Of a DNA stretch of 64,000 nt, positions 51,943-60,818 are shown one piece after another (the stretch's first letter is position 1; every line of letters begins with the position of its first letter). Source of the stretch: Pseudomonas paralcaligenes (GTDB lineage: Bacteria; Pseudomonadota; Gammaproteobacteria; Pseudomonadales; Pseudomonadaceae). The DNA lies in the NCBI RefSeq assembly GCF_019655855.1, contig NZ_BPFX01000007.1, positions 372,001 through 436,000 of the forward strand, given 5' to 3'. Below the pieces are notes generated by a model. That model ran no database searches and was not told the DNA's origin. It saw nothing but the letters and a program-made list of their open reading frames with translations. The position numbers were made by a program, and so were the translations under genes.

Positions 51943-52794
51943 CTACCCCCTGCTTATCCAGCCTTCGCTTCGGCGCCACAGCTCCGCGGCCAGAGCCGGA
52001 TCACAGGCAACCGGGGATGGCTGTTCTTCCCTGCTATCGGCGTAATAGCGCCCGGTTTGACCGGTCACTCGGGGATCGGTTGCGCAGTACAACGTCGTAG
52101 CGGCTCCGTCCTCTTCACTGCGCATAAACAGCTTGATCACCCACGCGAGCATCGAAGGCAGTGCTCGCCATACGTCTGTCGCGACCACGCCGGGATGAAC
52201 CGCATAGGTCGTGACGCCGGTCCCCTCCAGGCGACGAGCCAGTTCCTTGGCATGCAGCAGGTTCGCCAGCTTCGCGACTGCGTACTCCTGTAGCGCCGTA
52301 CGACTTCGCGTCGGCTGGCGCACCCGGTCAAAGTCGATTCCCTGGGCATGGCGATGCGCCTTGCTGGAGAGCATGACGATACGTGCCGGGGCCGACTCGA
52401 CAAGTCGTTCCTTCAGCAACTCGACCAGCAGGAAGTGGCCTACGTGGCAGGTGCCGAATGCCAGTTCGAAGCCGGAGGTGGTCATGCCTCGCTGCCCCGC
52501 CAGCCCCGCATTACAGATCAACAGATGGAGGTGCAGGCCCCGCTTGAGAAAGGCATCGGCACAGCGGCGAACCGAGCCGAGATCGCCCAGGTCGAGCAGC
52601 AGGAACTCGGCCTGGGCTGTGCCGTCACTCAGGCTCTGGATTTCCTCGAGTACAGGACGTGTGCGTGCCTCGGAACGGCAGGCCAGGAACACCCGATATC
52701 CTTGCAGCGCCAGCGTGCGAGCGGTGACCCGGCCGATACCGGAGTTGGCGCCAGTCACCAGAGCGACCTTCCCGTTTGATTGAACACGTGGCAT
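51943..52794 (-). CDS. Short-chain dehydrogenase, retinol-dehydrogenase-like
   Basis: 283-residue SDR. Cofactor motif TGANSGIGRVTARTLALQG (14-32), LLICNAGLAGQRGMT near 90, active-site Ser in VMLSSKAHRH near 140 and EYAVAKLANLLHAKEL with the YxxxK pair near 168. VHPGVVATDVWR follows. The closest type is the retinol dehydrogenase/WW-domain oxidoreductase group, which favours hydrophobic alcohols or ketones. Last gene of the meta-cleavage operon, 15 bases after the aldolase. Confidence 0.85.
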   Translation of the reverse strand: MPRVQSNGKVALVTGANSGIGRVTARTLALQGYRVFLACRSEARTRPVLEEIQSLSDGTAQAEFLLLDLGDLGSVRRCADAFLKRGLHLHLLICNAGLAGQRGMTTSGFELAFGTCHVGHFLLVELLKERLVESAPARIVMLSSKAHRHAQGIDFDRVRQPTRSRTALQEYAVAKLANLLHAKELARRLEGTGVTTYAVHPGVVATDVWRALPSMLAWVIKLFMRSEEDGAATTLYCATDPRVTGQTGRYYADSREEQPSPVACDPALAAELWRRSEGWISRG

Positions 52795-52809
52795 CGGGCT
52801 GTCCCTGTT

Positions 52810-53850
52810 TCAGGTGGGTAGTGCCTGGCCTTTTAGCTTGAGCAGATCCAGGGCGACGTCGACGATCATATCCTCCTGGCCGCCGACCATGCGCCGCTCG
52901 CCCAACTCGACCAGGATATCCAGGGTCTTCAGGCCGTATTTGGCAGCGGCGACTTCGGCATGGCGCAGGAAGCTGGAGTACACGCCCGCGTAGCCGAGGC
53001 CGAGGGTCTCGCGGTCGACCCGCACCGGGCGGTCCTGCAGTGGGCGGACGATGTCGTCGGCCGCGTCCATCAGGGTGTAGAGATCGGTGCCGTGGTTCCA
53101 GCCCAGGCGTTCGGCGGCGGCGATGAACACCTCCAGCGGCGCGTTGCCGGCACCGGCGCCCATGCCGGCCAGACTGGCGTCGATGCGGTCACAGCCCTCC
53201 TCCACCGCGGCGATGGAGTTGGCCACACCGAGCGACAGGTTGTGGTGGGCGTGCATGCCGGTCTGCGTTTCCGGCTTGAGCACCGCCTTGAAGGCACGCA
53301 TGCGGTCGCGGATATCGTTCATGTTCATCGCGCCGCCGGAGTCGGCCATGTAGATGCACTGCGCACCATAGCTCTCCATGAGCTGGCCCTGGCGAGCCAG
53401 CTCTTCGGGCGGAACCATATGGCTCATCATCAGAAATCCGACGGTGTCCATGCCCAGCTCGCGGGCGTACTCGATGTGCTGCCTGGACACATCCGCCTCG
53501 GTGCAGTGGGTGGCCACGCGCACGATACGCGCGCCGGCCTCATAGGCGTTCTTCAGGTCGTGCACGGTGCCGATGCCGGGCAACAGCAGGGTGGCGATCC
53601 TGGCGTGGCTGATCTCGCTGGCCACCGCCTCGATGTATTCGAGGTCGGAGTGCTTGCCGAAGCCGTAGTTGAAGGAGGAGCCCTGCAGGCCGTCGCCGTG
53701 GGCCACCTCAATGGAGTCCACCCTGGCCTTGTCCAGGGCGCGGGCGATGGCGCGCACGTCGCCCAGGCCGTACTGGTGGCGGATGGCGTGGCTGCCGTCG
53801 CGCAGGGTGACGTCGGAGATGTACAGCTTCTTGCTCGGGTCGAAAGTCAT
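52810..53850 (-). CDS. mhpE: 4-hydroxy-2-oxovalerate aldolase
   Basis: 346-residue class II (metal) aldolase splitting 4-hydroxy-2-oxovalerate (or longer homologue) into pyruvate and an aldehyde. [18 protein letters not shown] (11-28) holds the catalytic Arg-Asp pair; [15 protein letters not shown] near 166 and the metal-binding HAHHNLSLG near 199. Partner of the acylating aldehyde dehydrogenase, with which it normally forms a channelling complex. GAGGAG precedes the ATG. Confidence 0.95.
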   Translation of the reverse strand: MTFDPSKKLYISDVTLRDGSHAIRHQYGLGDVRAIARALDKARVDSIEVAHGDGLQGSSFNYGFGKHSDLEYIEAVASEISHARIATLLLPGIGTVHDLKNAYEAGARIVRVATHCTEADVSRQHIEYARELGMDTVGFLMMSHMVPPEELARQGQLMESYGAQCIYMADSGGAMNMNDIRDRMRAFKAVLKPETQTGMHAHHNLSLGVANSIAAVEEGCDRIDASLAGMGAGAGNAPLEVFIAAAERLGWNHGTDLYTLMDAADDIVRPLQDRPVRVDRETLGLGYAGVYSSFLRHAEVAAAKYGLKTLDILVELGERRMVGGQEDMIVDVALDLLKLKGQALPT

Positions 53851-53861
53851 GTTCGCGCTCC

Positions 53862-54818
53862 TCAGCCGTTGCGCGTCGCGTTGTTCAGGATCGACTGCGC
53901 CATGCGCTCGGCGGTGGCCAGCGCGGCGGAGGTCATGATGTCGAGGTTTCCGGCATAGGCCGGCAGGTAGTGGGCGGCGCCTTCGACCTCGAGGAACACC
54001 GAGGTCTTCAACCCGTAGAACTGGCCGTGGCCGGGGATGTTCAGCGGCGCGGATTCGGGGATGACGTCGAACTGCACCTTCTGCTTCAGCCGGTAGCCCG
54101 GCACGTAGGCCTGCACCGCGGCGGCCATCTCCTCGATGCTCGCCTCGACCTCGGCCTGGTCGGCCGCCTCGGAGAGCACGAACACCGTGTCGCGCATCAT
54201 CAGCGGCGGCTCGGCCGGGTTCATGATGATGATGGCCTTGCCCTTGGCCGCGCCGCCGATCACCTCGATGGCCTTGCTGGTGGTCTCGGTGAATTCGTCG
54301 ATATTGGCGCGGGTGCCGGGGCCGGCGGACTTGCTGGCGATGGAGGCGATGATCTCGGCGTAGTGGACCCTGGCCACCCGCGACACCGCCGCGACCATCG
54401 GGATGGTCGCCTGGCCGCCGCAGGTGACCATGTTGACGTTGAGCTGGTCGAGGTTCTGCTCCAGGTTGACCACCGGCACGCAGTAGGGGCCGATGGCCGC
54501 GGGGGTCAGGTCGATCAGGCGGATGCCCGGCTTCACGCCACGCAGGAAGCCGGAGTTCCAGACGTGCGCGCCGGCGCTGGTGGCATCGAAGACGAAGTCG
54601 ATCTCGTCGAACACAGGCAATCGGCTCAGGCCCTCGACCCCCTCGTGGGTGATGGCCACGCCCAGGCGCTCCGCGCGGGCCAGGCCGTCGGACGCCGGGT
54701 CGATGCCGACCATGGCGCCCATTTCCAGGTACTGCGCGTTGCGCATCACCTTGATCATCAGGTCGGTGCCGATGTTGCCGGAACCGACGATGGCGACTTT
54801 GAGTTTCTTGGTGCTCAT
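53862..54818 (-). CDS. mhpF: Acetaldehyde dehydrogenase (acylating)
   Basis: 318-residue MhpF/DmpF-type enzyme oxidising the aldolase product to acyl-CoA with NAD and CoA. NAD fold [17 protein letters not shown] (9-25), catalytic Cys in [18 protein letters not shown] near 133, and [14 protein letters not shown] near 75. Ends 11 bases before the aldolase gene. Confidence 0.95.
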   Translation of the reverse strand: MSTKKLKVAIVGSGNIGTDLMIKVMRNAQYLEMGAMVGIDPASDGLARAERLGVAITHEGVEGLSRLPVFDEIDFVFDATSAGAHVWNSGFLRGVKPGIRLIDLTPAAIGPYCVPVVNLEQNLDQLNVNMVTCGGQATIPMVAAVSRVARVHYAEIIASIASKSAGPGTRANIDEFTETTSKAIEVIGGAAKGKAIIIMNPAEPPLMMRDTVFVLSEAADQAEVEASIEEMAAAVQAYVPGYRLKQKVQFDVIPESAPLNIPGHGQFYGLKTSVFLEVEGAAHYLPAYAGNLDIMTSAALATAERMAQSILNNATRNG

Positions 54819-54840
54819 TCCGTTTCTCCAGGCCGGCGGC

Positions 54841-55632
54841 TCAATGGAAGTGGCAGCCGACTTCGCCCAGGCGAGTCAGGCGCAGGTGCAGGTGATCGCC
54901 GGGGACGACCTGGGTCATGGGGCCGAGGGCGCCGGACAGCAGCACATCGCCGGCCACCAGCGGGCGACCGAACTCGGCCATGGTGCGGGCCAGCCACAGG
55001 CAGGCATCCAGCGGGTTGCCCAGGCAGGCGGCGCCGACGCCGATGGAGGCCTGGCGGCGGTTCTTCTCCAGCAGCATGCCCTCCAGGCGCAGGTCCAGAG
55101 CCGACAATCGCGTGGGTTGCTTGCCCAGCACGTAGAGGGCGGAAGAGGCGTTGTCCGCCACCGTGTCGGCCAGGGTGATCTTCCAGTCGACGATGGCGGA
55201 GTCGACGATCTCGATGGCCGGCAGCAGGTACTCCACCGCGCTCATCAGCTCGGCCAGCGTGGTGTCGGCATCGGGCAGGTCACGACCGAGGACGAAGGCG
55301 ATCTCGCCCTCGGCCTTGGGCTGGATCAGCCGGCTGCAGTCGACGCCTTCGCCATCGGCGATCTCCATGTCGGCGAACAGCATGCCGAAGTCCGGCTGGT
55401 CCACGCCCAGCTGCTGCTGCACCGCAGTGGATGTGAGGCCGACCTTGCGCCCGACCAGCCGCCGCCCCTGGTCCAGAGCGCGCCGGGTGTTGATCTCCTG
55501 CACGGCGTAGGCCTCGGTCAGGGTGGTGATGCCGAAGGTCGCCGAGATCTGTGCGCAGGGCTCTCGCCATTGCCGCGCCTGTGCCAGCGCGTCGGCGGCC
55601 TGTTCCAGCTTCTTCAGGGCGTCGCGGCTCAT
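54841..55632 (-). CDS. mhpD: 2-oxopent-4-enoate hydratase
   Basis: 263-residue fumarylacetoacetase-fold hydratase adding water to 2-hydroxypenta-2,4-dienoate. [24 protein letters not shown] near 60, the metal-binding [13 protein letters not shown] near 107, and [33 protein letters not shown] near 185 are conserved. Overlaps the FAD monooxygenase stop (ATGA). Confidence 0.93.
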   Translation of the reverse strand: MSRDALKKLEQAADALAQARQWREPCAQISATFGITTLTEAYAVQEINTRRALDQGRRLVGRKVGLTSTAVQQQLGVDQPDFGMLFADMEIADGEGVDCSRLIQPKAEGEIAFVLGRDLPDADTTLAELMSAVEYLLPAIEIVDSAIVDWKITLADTVADNASSALYVLGKQPTRLSALDLRLEGMLLEKNRRQASIGVGAACLGNPLDACLWLARTMAEFGRPLVAGDVLLSGALGPMTQVVPGDHLHLRLTRLGEVGCHFH

Positions 55633-57374
55633 GCGCTTTTCCTCATGTCGGCGACGTTCGCCTGGCCGACGGCCAGGTTCGGCCGCCAGCCCAGCTGGCG
55701 TTTGAGTTCGGCCAGCGCAGTGTCCAGCTGCTCGGCGGGCACCAGGGCGAAGACAAACTTGTCCGGTCGTACCACGGCGATCAGATCACGACCGCGTCCT
55801 GCACGCTTGAACCAGCGCACCAGATCCTCATCGGGCTCCTCGACCTCGACCAGATCGGCGGGACTGAAACGTTGCACGCCCATGCCCTGTGGGCGGCCGC
55901 CGAAGGGGAACAGCGTGACGTAGCGGGTATCCAGCGCGGACAGGAACTGCCGGGACTCGGCAGACAGGGCAACCCGCGGGTTGTTCTCCAGGCCAAGCAG
56001 GGCGAAGCCCTCCCCGAGCACTTCGTCGAGCGGCACGCGCTTCCCCTTGAACGTGCGGACTTCCGGCTGGGGCAACAGCGTGCCGGCCACGTCCCGGCGG
56101 TCGCTCCTGGGCAGCCCCAGGTAGGAACCGGGCTTGTAGGTCGGGGTGGGCTTGAAGCCACCCTCGCGCAGCCACTTGCCCAGTACCGGGGTGGCATTCA
56201 AGACCCTGACGGCGGCGTTGCGCAGCGCCGTCTTGAACGGATTCGACATGGAGACGAAGTCTTTCATCCTCACCGAGATGTCGATCATCGCCTTGGCATG
56301 GTGGTAGCGCTCGCTGCCGTAGGTGTCGAGCAGCTTGTCGGCGGCCTTGCCGCGCAGCACCGCCTCCAGCTTCCAGGCCAGGTTGTAGGCGTCACGCACA
56401 CCGGAGCTCATGCCCTGGCCCATGAATTGCGGAGTCATGTGCGCGGCGTCGCCGGCCAGCAGCACGCGGCCCTTGCGCCACTCGCGGGCGACCAGGGCGT
56501 TGAAGGTGTAGACCAGCTTGCGCTTGACCTCGAACCTGTCCGGATCAACGTAACGGCTGAGCAACTGCCGTACCGTGGCCGGGTCTTCCATGTACTCCTT
56601 GGTCTGGCCGGGCATCAGCATGAACTCGAAGCGGTGGAAGCGCCCCGGCTGCGGGCAGCTGACCACCGGGCAGCCCGGATCGCAGATGAAGTTGAAGTAG
56701 GGAATGTGGCGCAGCGCGTCTTCCCCTTCCTTCATCTCCAGGTCGACCACCAGCCAGGGCTCGGGGAAGTTCTTGCCATCCATGCCGATGCCGAGCTTCT
56801 CGCGCACCGTGCTGCGACCGCCGTCGGCACCGACCAGGTAGCGCGCCTTGAGAGTGACCGGCGCCGGGTCGACGTCGAGATCGACGCGGCTGCCGTCGCC
56901 ATCGCCGAAACGGCAGCTCTGCGTGGCCTGGTGAGTGAGGGTGACCAGTTCGCCATCCTGCTCGAAGTCCACCAGTTCGCGCCCGCGCACCACTTTCACC
57001 GTCGGGTGGTTCGCCAGCAGGTCGCTGAGCCTGGTCTCCAGCCAGGGCTGGTAGAGGAAGTTGATCACCGGCCAGCCGAAGCGGCGCTTGAGCTGCCAGT
57101 AGCGGCCGATCACCCGTCCATCCGGGAAGGTCCACTGGGCGGGCGTATCGATCTGCATGTCGGCCGCCAGATCCTCGGCGACACCGGCGGCCTGCATCAC
57201 GCGCATGCACTCGTCGTCGGTATAGACCGCACGGGCATTGCCGTAGAACACCGGTTCGCGCTCCAGCACCAGCACCGACAGGCCGCGCTTGCCGAGCAGG
57301 TGGGCCAGCGTGGCGCCGGTCGGGCCGAGGCCGGCGATGACGACGTCGACGATTTCAGAATTGTGTGTAGTCAT
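55629..57374 (-). CDS. MhpA-like FAD-dependent aromatic hydroxylase
   Basis: 581-residue group A flavoprotein monooxygenase. ADP-binding VIAGLGPTGATLAHLLGKRG (10-29), the family block YGNARAVYTDDECMRVMQ near 46, DG motif VGADGGRSTVREKLG near 180, and GD motif VLLAGDAAHMTPQFMGQGM near 300. Resembles 3-(3-hydroxyphenyl)propionate hydroxylase, which ortho-hydroxylates a phenol to a catechol; somewhat longer than E. coli MhpA. The substrate here is probably a different, bulkier phenol. Start MTTHNSE at 57374, eight bases after the dioxygenase gene. Confidence 0.88.
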   Translation of the reverse strand: MTTHNSEIVDVVIAGLGPTGATLAHLLGKRGLSVLVLEREPVFYGNARAVYTDDECMRVMQAAGVAEDLAADMQIDTPAQWTFPDGRVIGRYWQLKRRFGWPVINFLYQPWLETRLSDLLANHPTVKVVRGRELVDFEQDGELVTLTHQATQSCRFGDGDGSRVDLDVDPAPVTLKARYLVGADGGRSTVREKLGIGMDGKNFPEPWLVVDLEMKEGEDALRHIPYFNFICDPGCPVVSCPQPGRFHRFEFMLMPGQTKEYMEDPATVRQLLSRYVDPDRFEVKRKLVYTFNALVAREWRKGRVLLAGDAAHMTPQFMGQGMSSGVRDAYNLAWKLEAVLRGKAADKLLDTYGSERYHHAKAMIDISVRMKDFVSMSNPFKTALRNAAVRVLNATPVLGKWLREGGFKPTPTYKPGSYLGLPRSDRRDVAGTLLPQPEVRTFKGKRVPLDEVLGEGFALLGLENNPRVALSAESRQFLSALDTRYVTLFPFGGRPQGMGVQRFSPADLVEVEEPDEDLVRWFKRAGRGRDLIAVVRPDKFVFALVPAEQLDTALAELKRQLGWRPNLAVGQANVADMRKSA

Positions 57375-57382
57375 GGCGTTTC

Positions 57383-58366
57383 CTACAGCGGGGAGTACTC
57401 GGCGCGGCGCAGCGAGCGCAGGCCTTGGCCGAAATTGCCCAGGTTGGTCTTGAGCGTGTTCCAGGTACCAGGCTTCTGGGGTTTGTGGCCCCACAGGCTG
57501 ATGCCCTTGTAGGTCGCGATCTGCCAGCTGGCCTCGTCGACTTCCAGGGCGTTCCAGCCCAGCTCCAGTTCGAAACCGGAGGGGGTGAGGACGTAGAACG
57601 ACTGCTCGCGGTCGTTGGGGTGTTCGCCGATTTCGTGGGCCATCTCGAAGCCCAGTCGACGGCAGCGCAGGAAGGCATCGGTCAGCCCGCTCACCGAGGT
57701 GGTCAGCAGGTTCATGTGCTGGGCCTTGGTGCGAATCGGGTCGAGCGCAAGGCCGCGCACCTGGGCGATGGCGATCGAGTGGTGGCGCGGATTGACGCGG
57801 AAGAACTCGATGTCGACGGTCACGCCAGCCAGTTGCTCGACGATGGTGTCGCTCTGCCGGGCATCGAAGATTTCCTGCCAGAAGCGGCGCATGTCCTTGC
57901 CGCGACGGCTGGTGATCGCCAGGTGGCCCATGCCGGCCTCGCCGGTGATGAAGCCTTCGCTGAGCATGCTCAGCGGCTCGTCGGTGGTCAGCGGCTCGAT
58001 GAACAGCTCGATGGCCATGCGCTTGGGCCCGATCACCCGCCAGAAACGCACCACGCCGCGTTCGGCGGCTTCCGCCGCGCTGCTTTCGTGGATGGCGATG
58101 CCGCGAGTCTTCAGCCGTTGCAGCACGATGTCCAGGGTGTCCTGGTCGCTCAGCTGCCAACCGATGGCGGCGAAGTCTTCCGCCGGACCGCGTTTGACGA
58201 TGATGCGGCGTTGGTGCTGGTCCATGCGCAAGGCCAGCAACTGGCTGTCCACGTGCTCCAGGTGCAGGCCGATACCGTCCTGCAGCAGGGCCTGCCAGCG
58301 CTCCAGCCGGCTCGACTCGATGACCGCATAGCCCATGCTGCTGGCGCCGAAGATGTCCTGTTTCAT
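57383..58366 (-). CDS. Type I (VOC) extradiol ring-cleavage dioxygenase
   Basis: 327-residue two-domain vicinal-oxygen-chelate dioxygenase like BphC/HsaC. Fe(II) ligands are His148 (MGHLAIT), His217 (KAQHMNLL) and Glu268 (ELELGW); acid-base His195/196 in NPRHHSIA and Tyr258 before TPSGFE are also present, so it is catalytically complete. Cleaves the catechol made by the hydroxylase next to a hydroxyl group. It replaces the LigB-type MhpB of enteric mhp pathways. GGAG precedes the ATG. Confidence 0.93.
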   Translation of the reverse strand: MKQDIFGASSMGYAVIESSRLERWQALLQDGIGLHLEHVDSQLLALRMDQHQRRIIVKRGPAEDFAAIGWQLSDQDTLDIVLQRLKTRGIAIHESSAAEAAERGVVRFWRVIGPKRMAIELFIEPLTTDEPLSMLSEGFITGEAGMGHLAITSRRGKDMRRFWQEIFDARQSDTIVEQLAGVTVDIEFFRVNPRHHSIAIAQVRGLALDPIRTKAQHMNLLTTSVSGLTDAFLRCRRLGFEMAHEIGEHPNDREQSFYVLTPSGFELELGWNALEVDEASWQIATYKGISLWGHKPQKPGTWNTLKTNLGNFGQGLRSLRRAEYSPL

Positions 58367-58381
58367 AGGTACTCCGTACGC

Positions 58382-59251
58382 TCAGGCCGGGTTGTGGCAG
58401 GCGAGGAAGCCGGCGGTGACGGCGTTGAATTCGTCTGCACGCTCCCACTGCACCCAGTGCCCGGTCTTGCTGAACAGGTACAGGTCGCAGTTGGGCATGC
58501 GCTTGCGCAGCGTCTCGCCGCCACTGGGGCGATTGACCTTGTCCTCCGCCCCCCACAGCACCAGGGTCGGCACCTGGCACTGGGCGAGGCGTGCGTCGCG
58601 GGTGAAGTCCATGCGCAGCGCAGCCTTCAGGCCTGGCGGGCGACGCAGCGGCGGAGCGGCGACCACTTCCGGGTCGATGCTGGAGCGGTAGCGCTCGGCG
58701 ATCATGGCATCGGTCACCAGGCTGCCGTCGTAAACGAGGGACTCGCGGATGAAGCGGGTAATCTTCTCCAGCGTCGGGCCTTCGCCGTTGTAGTAGTCGA
58801 GCAGTTGGTTCAGCCCCTTGGCGGGGAGTCTGCGCGTGGTGTTGATCCCGCCAGGGCCCATCAGCACCAGGGCCGAGACCCGCGCCGGCGCCTCCAGCGC
58901 CATGCGCAGCGCGCAGGCGCCGCCGAGGGAGTTGCCGACCAGGTGGGCCGACTTGATCTGCAGGACGTCGAGCAGGCCGAGCATGCTCCTGGCCAGATCG
59001 CCGAAGGGGTCACTGCGATCCAAGCCCTTGGTCGACTGGCCATAGCCGGGCATGTCCACCACCAGCACGCGGAACTGTTTGGCCAGTGCCTCGATGTTGC
59101 GCGAGTAGTTGGACATGCCCGAGGCGCCCGCGCCGCCGCCGTGCAGCATGAGCAGAGGATGGCCCTGGCCGGCCTCGCTGAGGAATATCTGCCGCCGGCC
59201 GACGCTGACATGGCGGGATGTGAGGCCTGGAATGGCTGCGTTGTGGGTCAT
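58382..59251 (-). CDS. Meta-cleavage product C-C hydrolase
   Basis: 289-residue α/β-hydrolase of the MhpC/BphD/HsaD group, cutting the ring-fission product to a carboxylic acid and 2-hydroxypenta-2,4-dienoate. Oxyanion HGGGAGASG (37-45), nucleophile Ser108 in GNSLGGA, Asp237 in WGAEDKVN and His265 in TGHWVQWE. First gene of the operon; GGAG eight bases before the ATG, and a σ70 promoter overlapped by an operator lies just upstream. Confidence 0.93.
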   Translation of the reverse strand: MTHNAAIPGLTSRHVSVGRRQIFLSEAGQGHPLLMLHGGGAGASGMSNYSRNIEALAKQFRVLVVDMPGYGQSTKGLDRSDPFGDLARSMLGLLDVLQIKSAHLVGNSLGGACALRMALEAPARVSALVLMGPGGINTTRRLPAKGLNQLLDYYNGEGPTLEKITRFIRESLVYDGSLVTDAMIAERYRSSIDPEVVAAPPLRRPPGLKAALRMDFTRDARLAQCQVPTLVLWGAEDKVNRPSGGETLRKRMPNCDLYLFSKTGHWVQWERADEFNAVTAGFLACHNPA

Positions 59252-59289
59252 GTGCGCTCCAGAGATACCTGCTGGTTGTCGTGCCAATT

Positions 59290-59325
59290 AATCTACAATT
59301 GCTCATATATGAACACAAGTGCTCA
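59290..59325 (-). promoter_or_regulatory. Promoter and TetR-type operator of the meta-cleavage operon
   Basis: On the minus strand, TTGTGT (59318-59313), a 17-base spacer and TAGATT (59295-59290) form the promoter. The -35 element lies inside the palindrome TGAACACAAGTGCTCA (59310-59325, plus-strand reading). A second, overlapping dyad GCTCATATATGAAC fills the spacer. The palindrome recurs beside tetR and before the amidohydrolase. Confidence 0.75.
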
Positions 59326-59374
59326 TTTTAATACTGTAGTGATCTCACTCGCTGATGCGAGCGCTGCCTGCTCG

Positions 59375-59398
59375 TAAAAGGCCGCCCCGCAGGGCGGC
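59375..59398 (-). terminator. Terminator after the DUF1329 gene
   Basis: GCCGCCC (59381-59387) pairs with GGGCGGC (59392-59398) around CGCA; on the minus strand the stem is followed by CTTTTA. It isolates the DUF1302/DUF1329 transcript from the meta-cleavage operon promoter. Confidence 0.75.
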
Positions 59399-59439
59399 AA
59401 GGGTCTAGGGCGGAACGCCTTCGACGGGAGTAGCCGGGG

Positions 59440-60804
59440 TCAGCGAATGCCCGCGTTGCGCAGAGCCGCCGGGGTGTATTCGGCGGCCAGCGAAGAGAAG
59501 CCGAACTCGATCGGGTCCTTCTCCTCGTTGCGCATGCCGGAGACGATGTAGCGGCCATTGATCAGGTCATACAGGGCCTCGGCACCCAGCCACGGCACCT
59601 GCACGTCGTACAGCGGCGTCAGATGCCCCTCCGCGGTGCGCCACAGCGTGCCGCGCGAGTCGTAGTGATCCGCCAGGGCGATCTGCCAGGAGTCTTCGTC
59701 GATGAAGAACACCCGCCTGGCGTAGATATGGCGCTCGCCCTTTTTCAGGGTGCCCTCGACCTCCCACACGCGGTGCAGTTCATAGCGCGTGTGGGCCGGG
59801 TTCAGGTGGCCGGGATGGACGATGTCGCTGTACTTCAGCGTCGGCGAGTCCAGCTTGAAGCTGTTGTAGGGGATGTAGATCTCGCGCTTGCCGACCAGCT
59901 TCCAGTCGTAGCGGTCGGGCGCCCCGTTGTACATGTCCAGGTTGTCGGCGACCCGCTGCCCCTCGGAGGCCGGGTACGGCCCGTCGTAGGAAATCTGCGG
60001 AGCGCGACGCACACGACGCTGGCCGGCGTTGTAGATCCAGGCCATGCGCGGCTCTTTCACCTGGTTCAGGGTCTCGTGCACCAGCACCACGTCGCCGGCC
60101 TGGCGCGCCGGAGCGGTGACCAGCTGCCGGTAGTAGAACAGCACGTTGCCGGGCTTGGCCGGATTGAAGTCCTTGATCCGGTCGCGGAAGGTGAACTGCT
60201 GCTTGAAGTACACCGGCATGAACTTGCCGCTGGCCAGTGGCGTGGCCTGCACGTGGATGCGCTTGGCACTGCCGCCACGGTAGCGGGTGATGTGGTTCCA
60301 CAGCACTTCCAGGCCGTTCTGCGGGATCGGGAATGGAATGGCGGTCGAGAAGTCGACCAGGCCGTTGCCGCCCTCGACCAGCCTGGCCCTGATCGCGTTC
60401 TCCTTCGCCGCCTGGTAGACGGCATCGGGCAGGCTGGCACTGCGATGACTCGGATAAACCGGTATCTGGTAGGTGGCGTATCGCTTGAGCATCGCCTGCT
60501 GGCCAGGACTCAACTTGTCCTGGTACTGGGCCGCGTTCTGCGCGGTGATGGTGAACAGCGGCTGCTCGTTGGCGAAGGGGTTGCTAAGGAAGCCCTGGGC
60601 GCTGAGTGTCCCGGCGTCCTTGGGCAGGCCACCGGTCCAGGCAGGGATGCTGCCATCGGCGTTGCCGTCCATTTCGGCGCCGATGGGGGTCAGGCCGGAG
60701 CCAAGCTGGTTGGCCTGATCGGGACTGACCGCCGCCAGGGCGGTGTGGCTGGCGAGGGTGCAGGCAAGGGCGAATGAGCACGCCGAGAGCATTTTATTAT
60801 TCAT
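59440..60804 (-). CDS. DUF1329 periplasmic/outer-membrane lipid-binding-type protein
   Basis: 454-residue DUF1329 protein with a Sec signal peptide (cleavage near ALAAVS at 24-25). Conserved blocks: LGSGLTPIGAEMDGNADGSIPAWTGG (split, residues 34-59), AQYQDKLSPGQQAMLKRY, and the C-terminal LWRTAEGHLTPLYDVQVPW. The family is repeatedly encoded beside DUF1302 barrels in clusters for hydrophobic compounds and is structurally LolB-like; uptake or envelope transfer of such compounds is inferred. 14 bases downstream of the DUF1302 gene. Confidence 0.9.
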   Translation of the reverse strand: MNNKMLSACSFALACTLASHTALAAVSPDQANQLGSGLTPIGAEMDGNADGSIPAWTGGLPKDAGTLSAQGFLSNPFANEQPLFTITAQNAAQYQDKLSPGQQAMLKRYATYQIPVYPSHRSASLPDAVYQAAKENAIRARLVEGGNGLVDFSTAIPFPIPQNGLEVLWNHITRYRGGSAKRIHVQATPLASGKFMPVYFKQQFTFRDRIKDFNPAKPGNVLFYYRQLVTAPARQAGDVVLVHETLNQVKEPRMAWIYNAGQRRVRRAPQISYDGPYPASEGQRVADNLDMYNGAPDRYDWKLVGKREIYIPYNSFKLDSPTLKYSDIVHPGHLNPAHTRYELHRVWEVEGTLKKGERHIYARRVFFIDEDSWQIALADHYDSRGTLWRTAEGHLTPLYDVQVPWLGAEALYDLINGRYIVSGMRNEEKDPIEFGFSSLAAEYTPAALRNAGIR

Positions 60805-60818
60805 CTGGGTAACTCCAC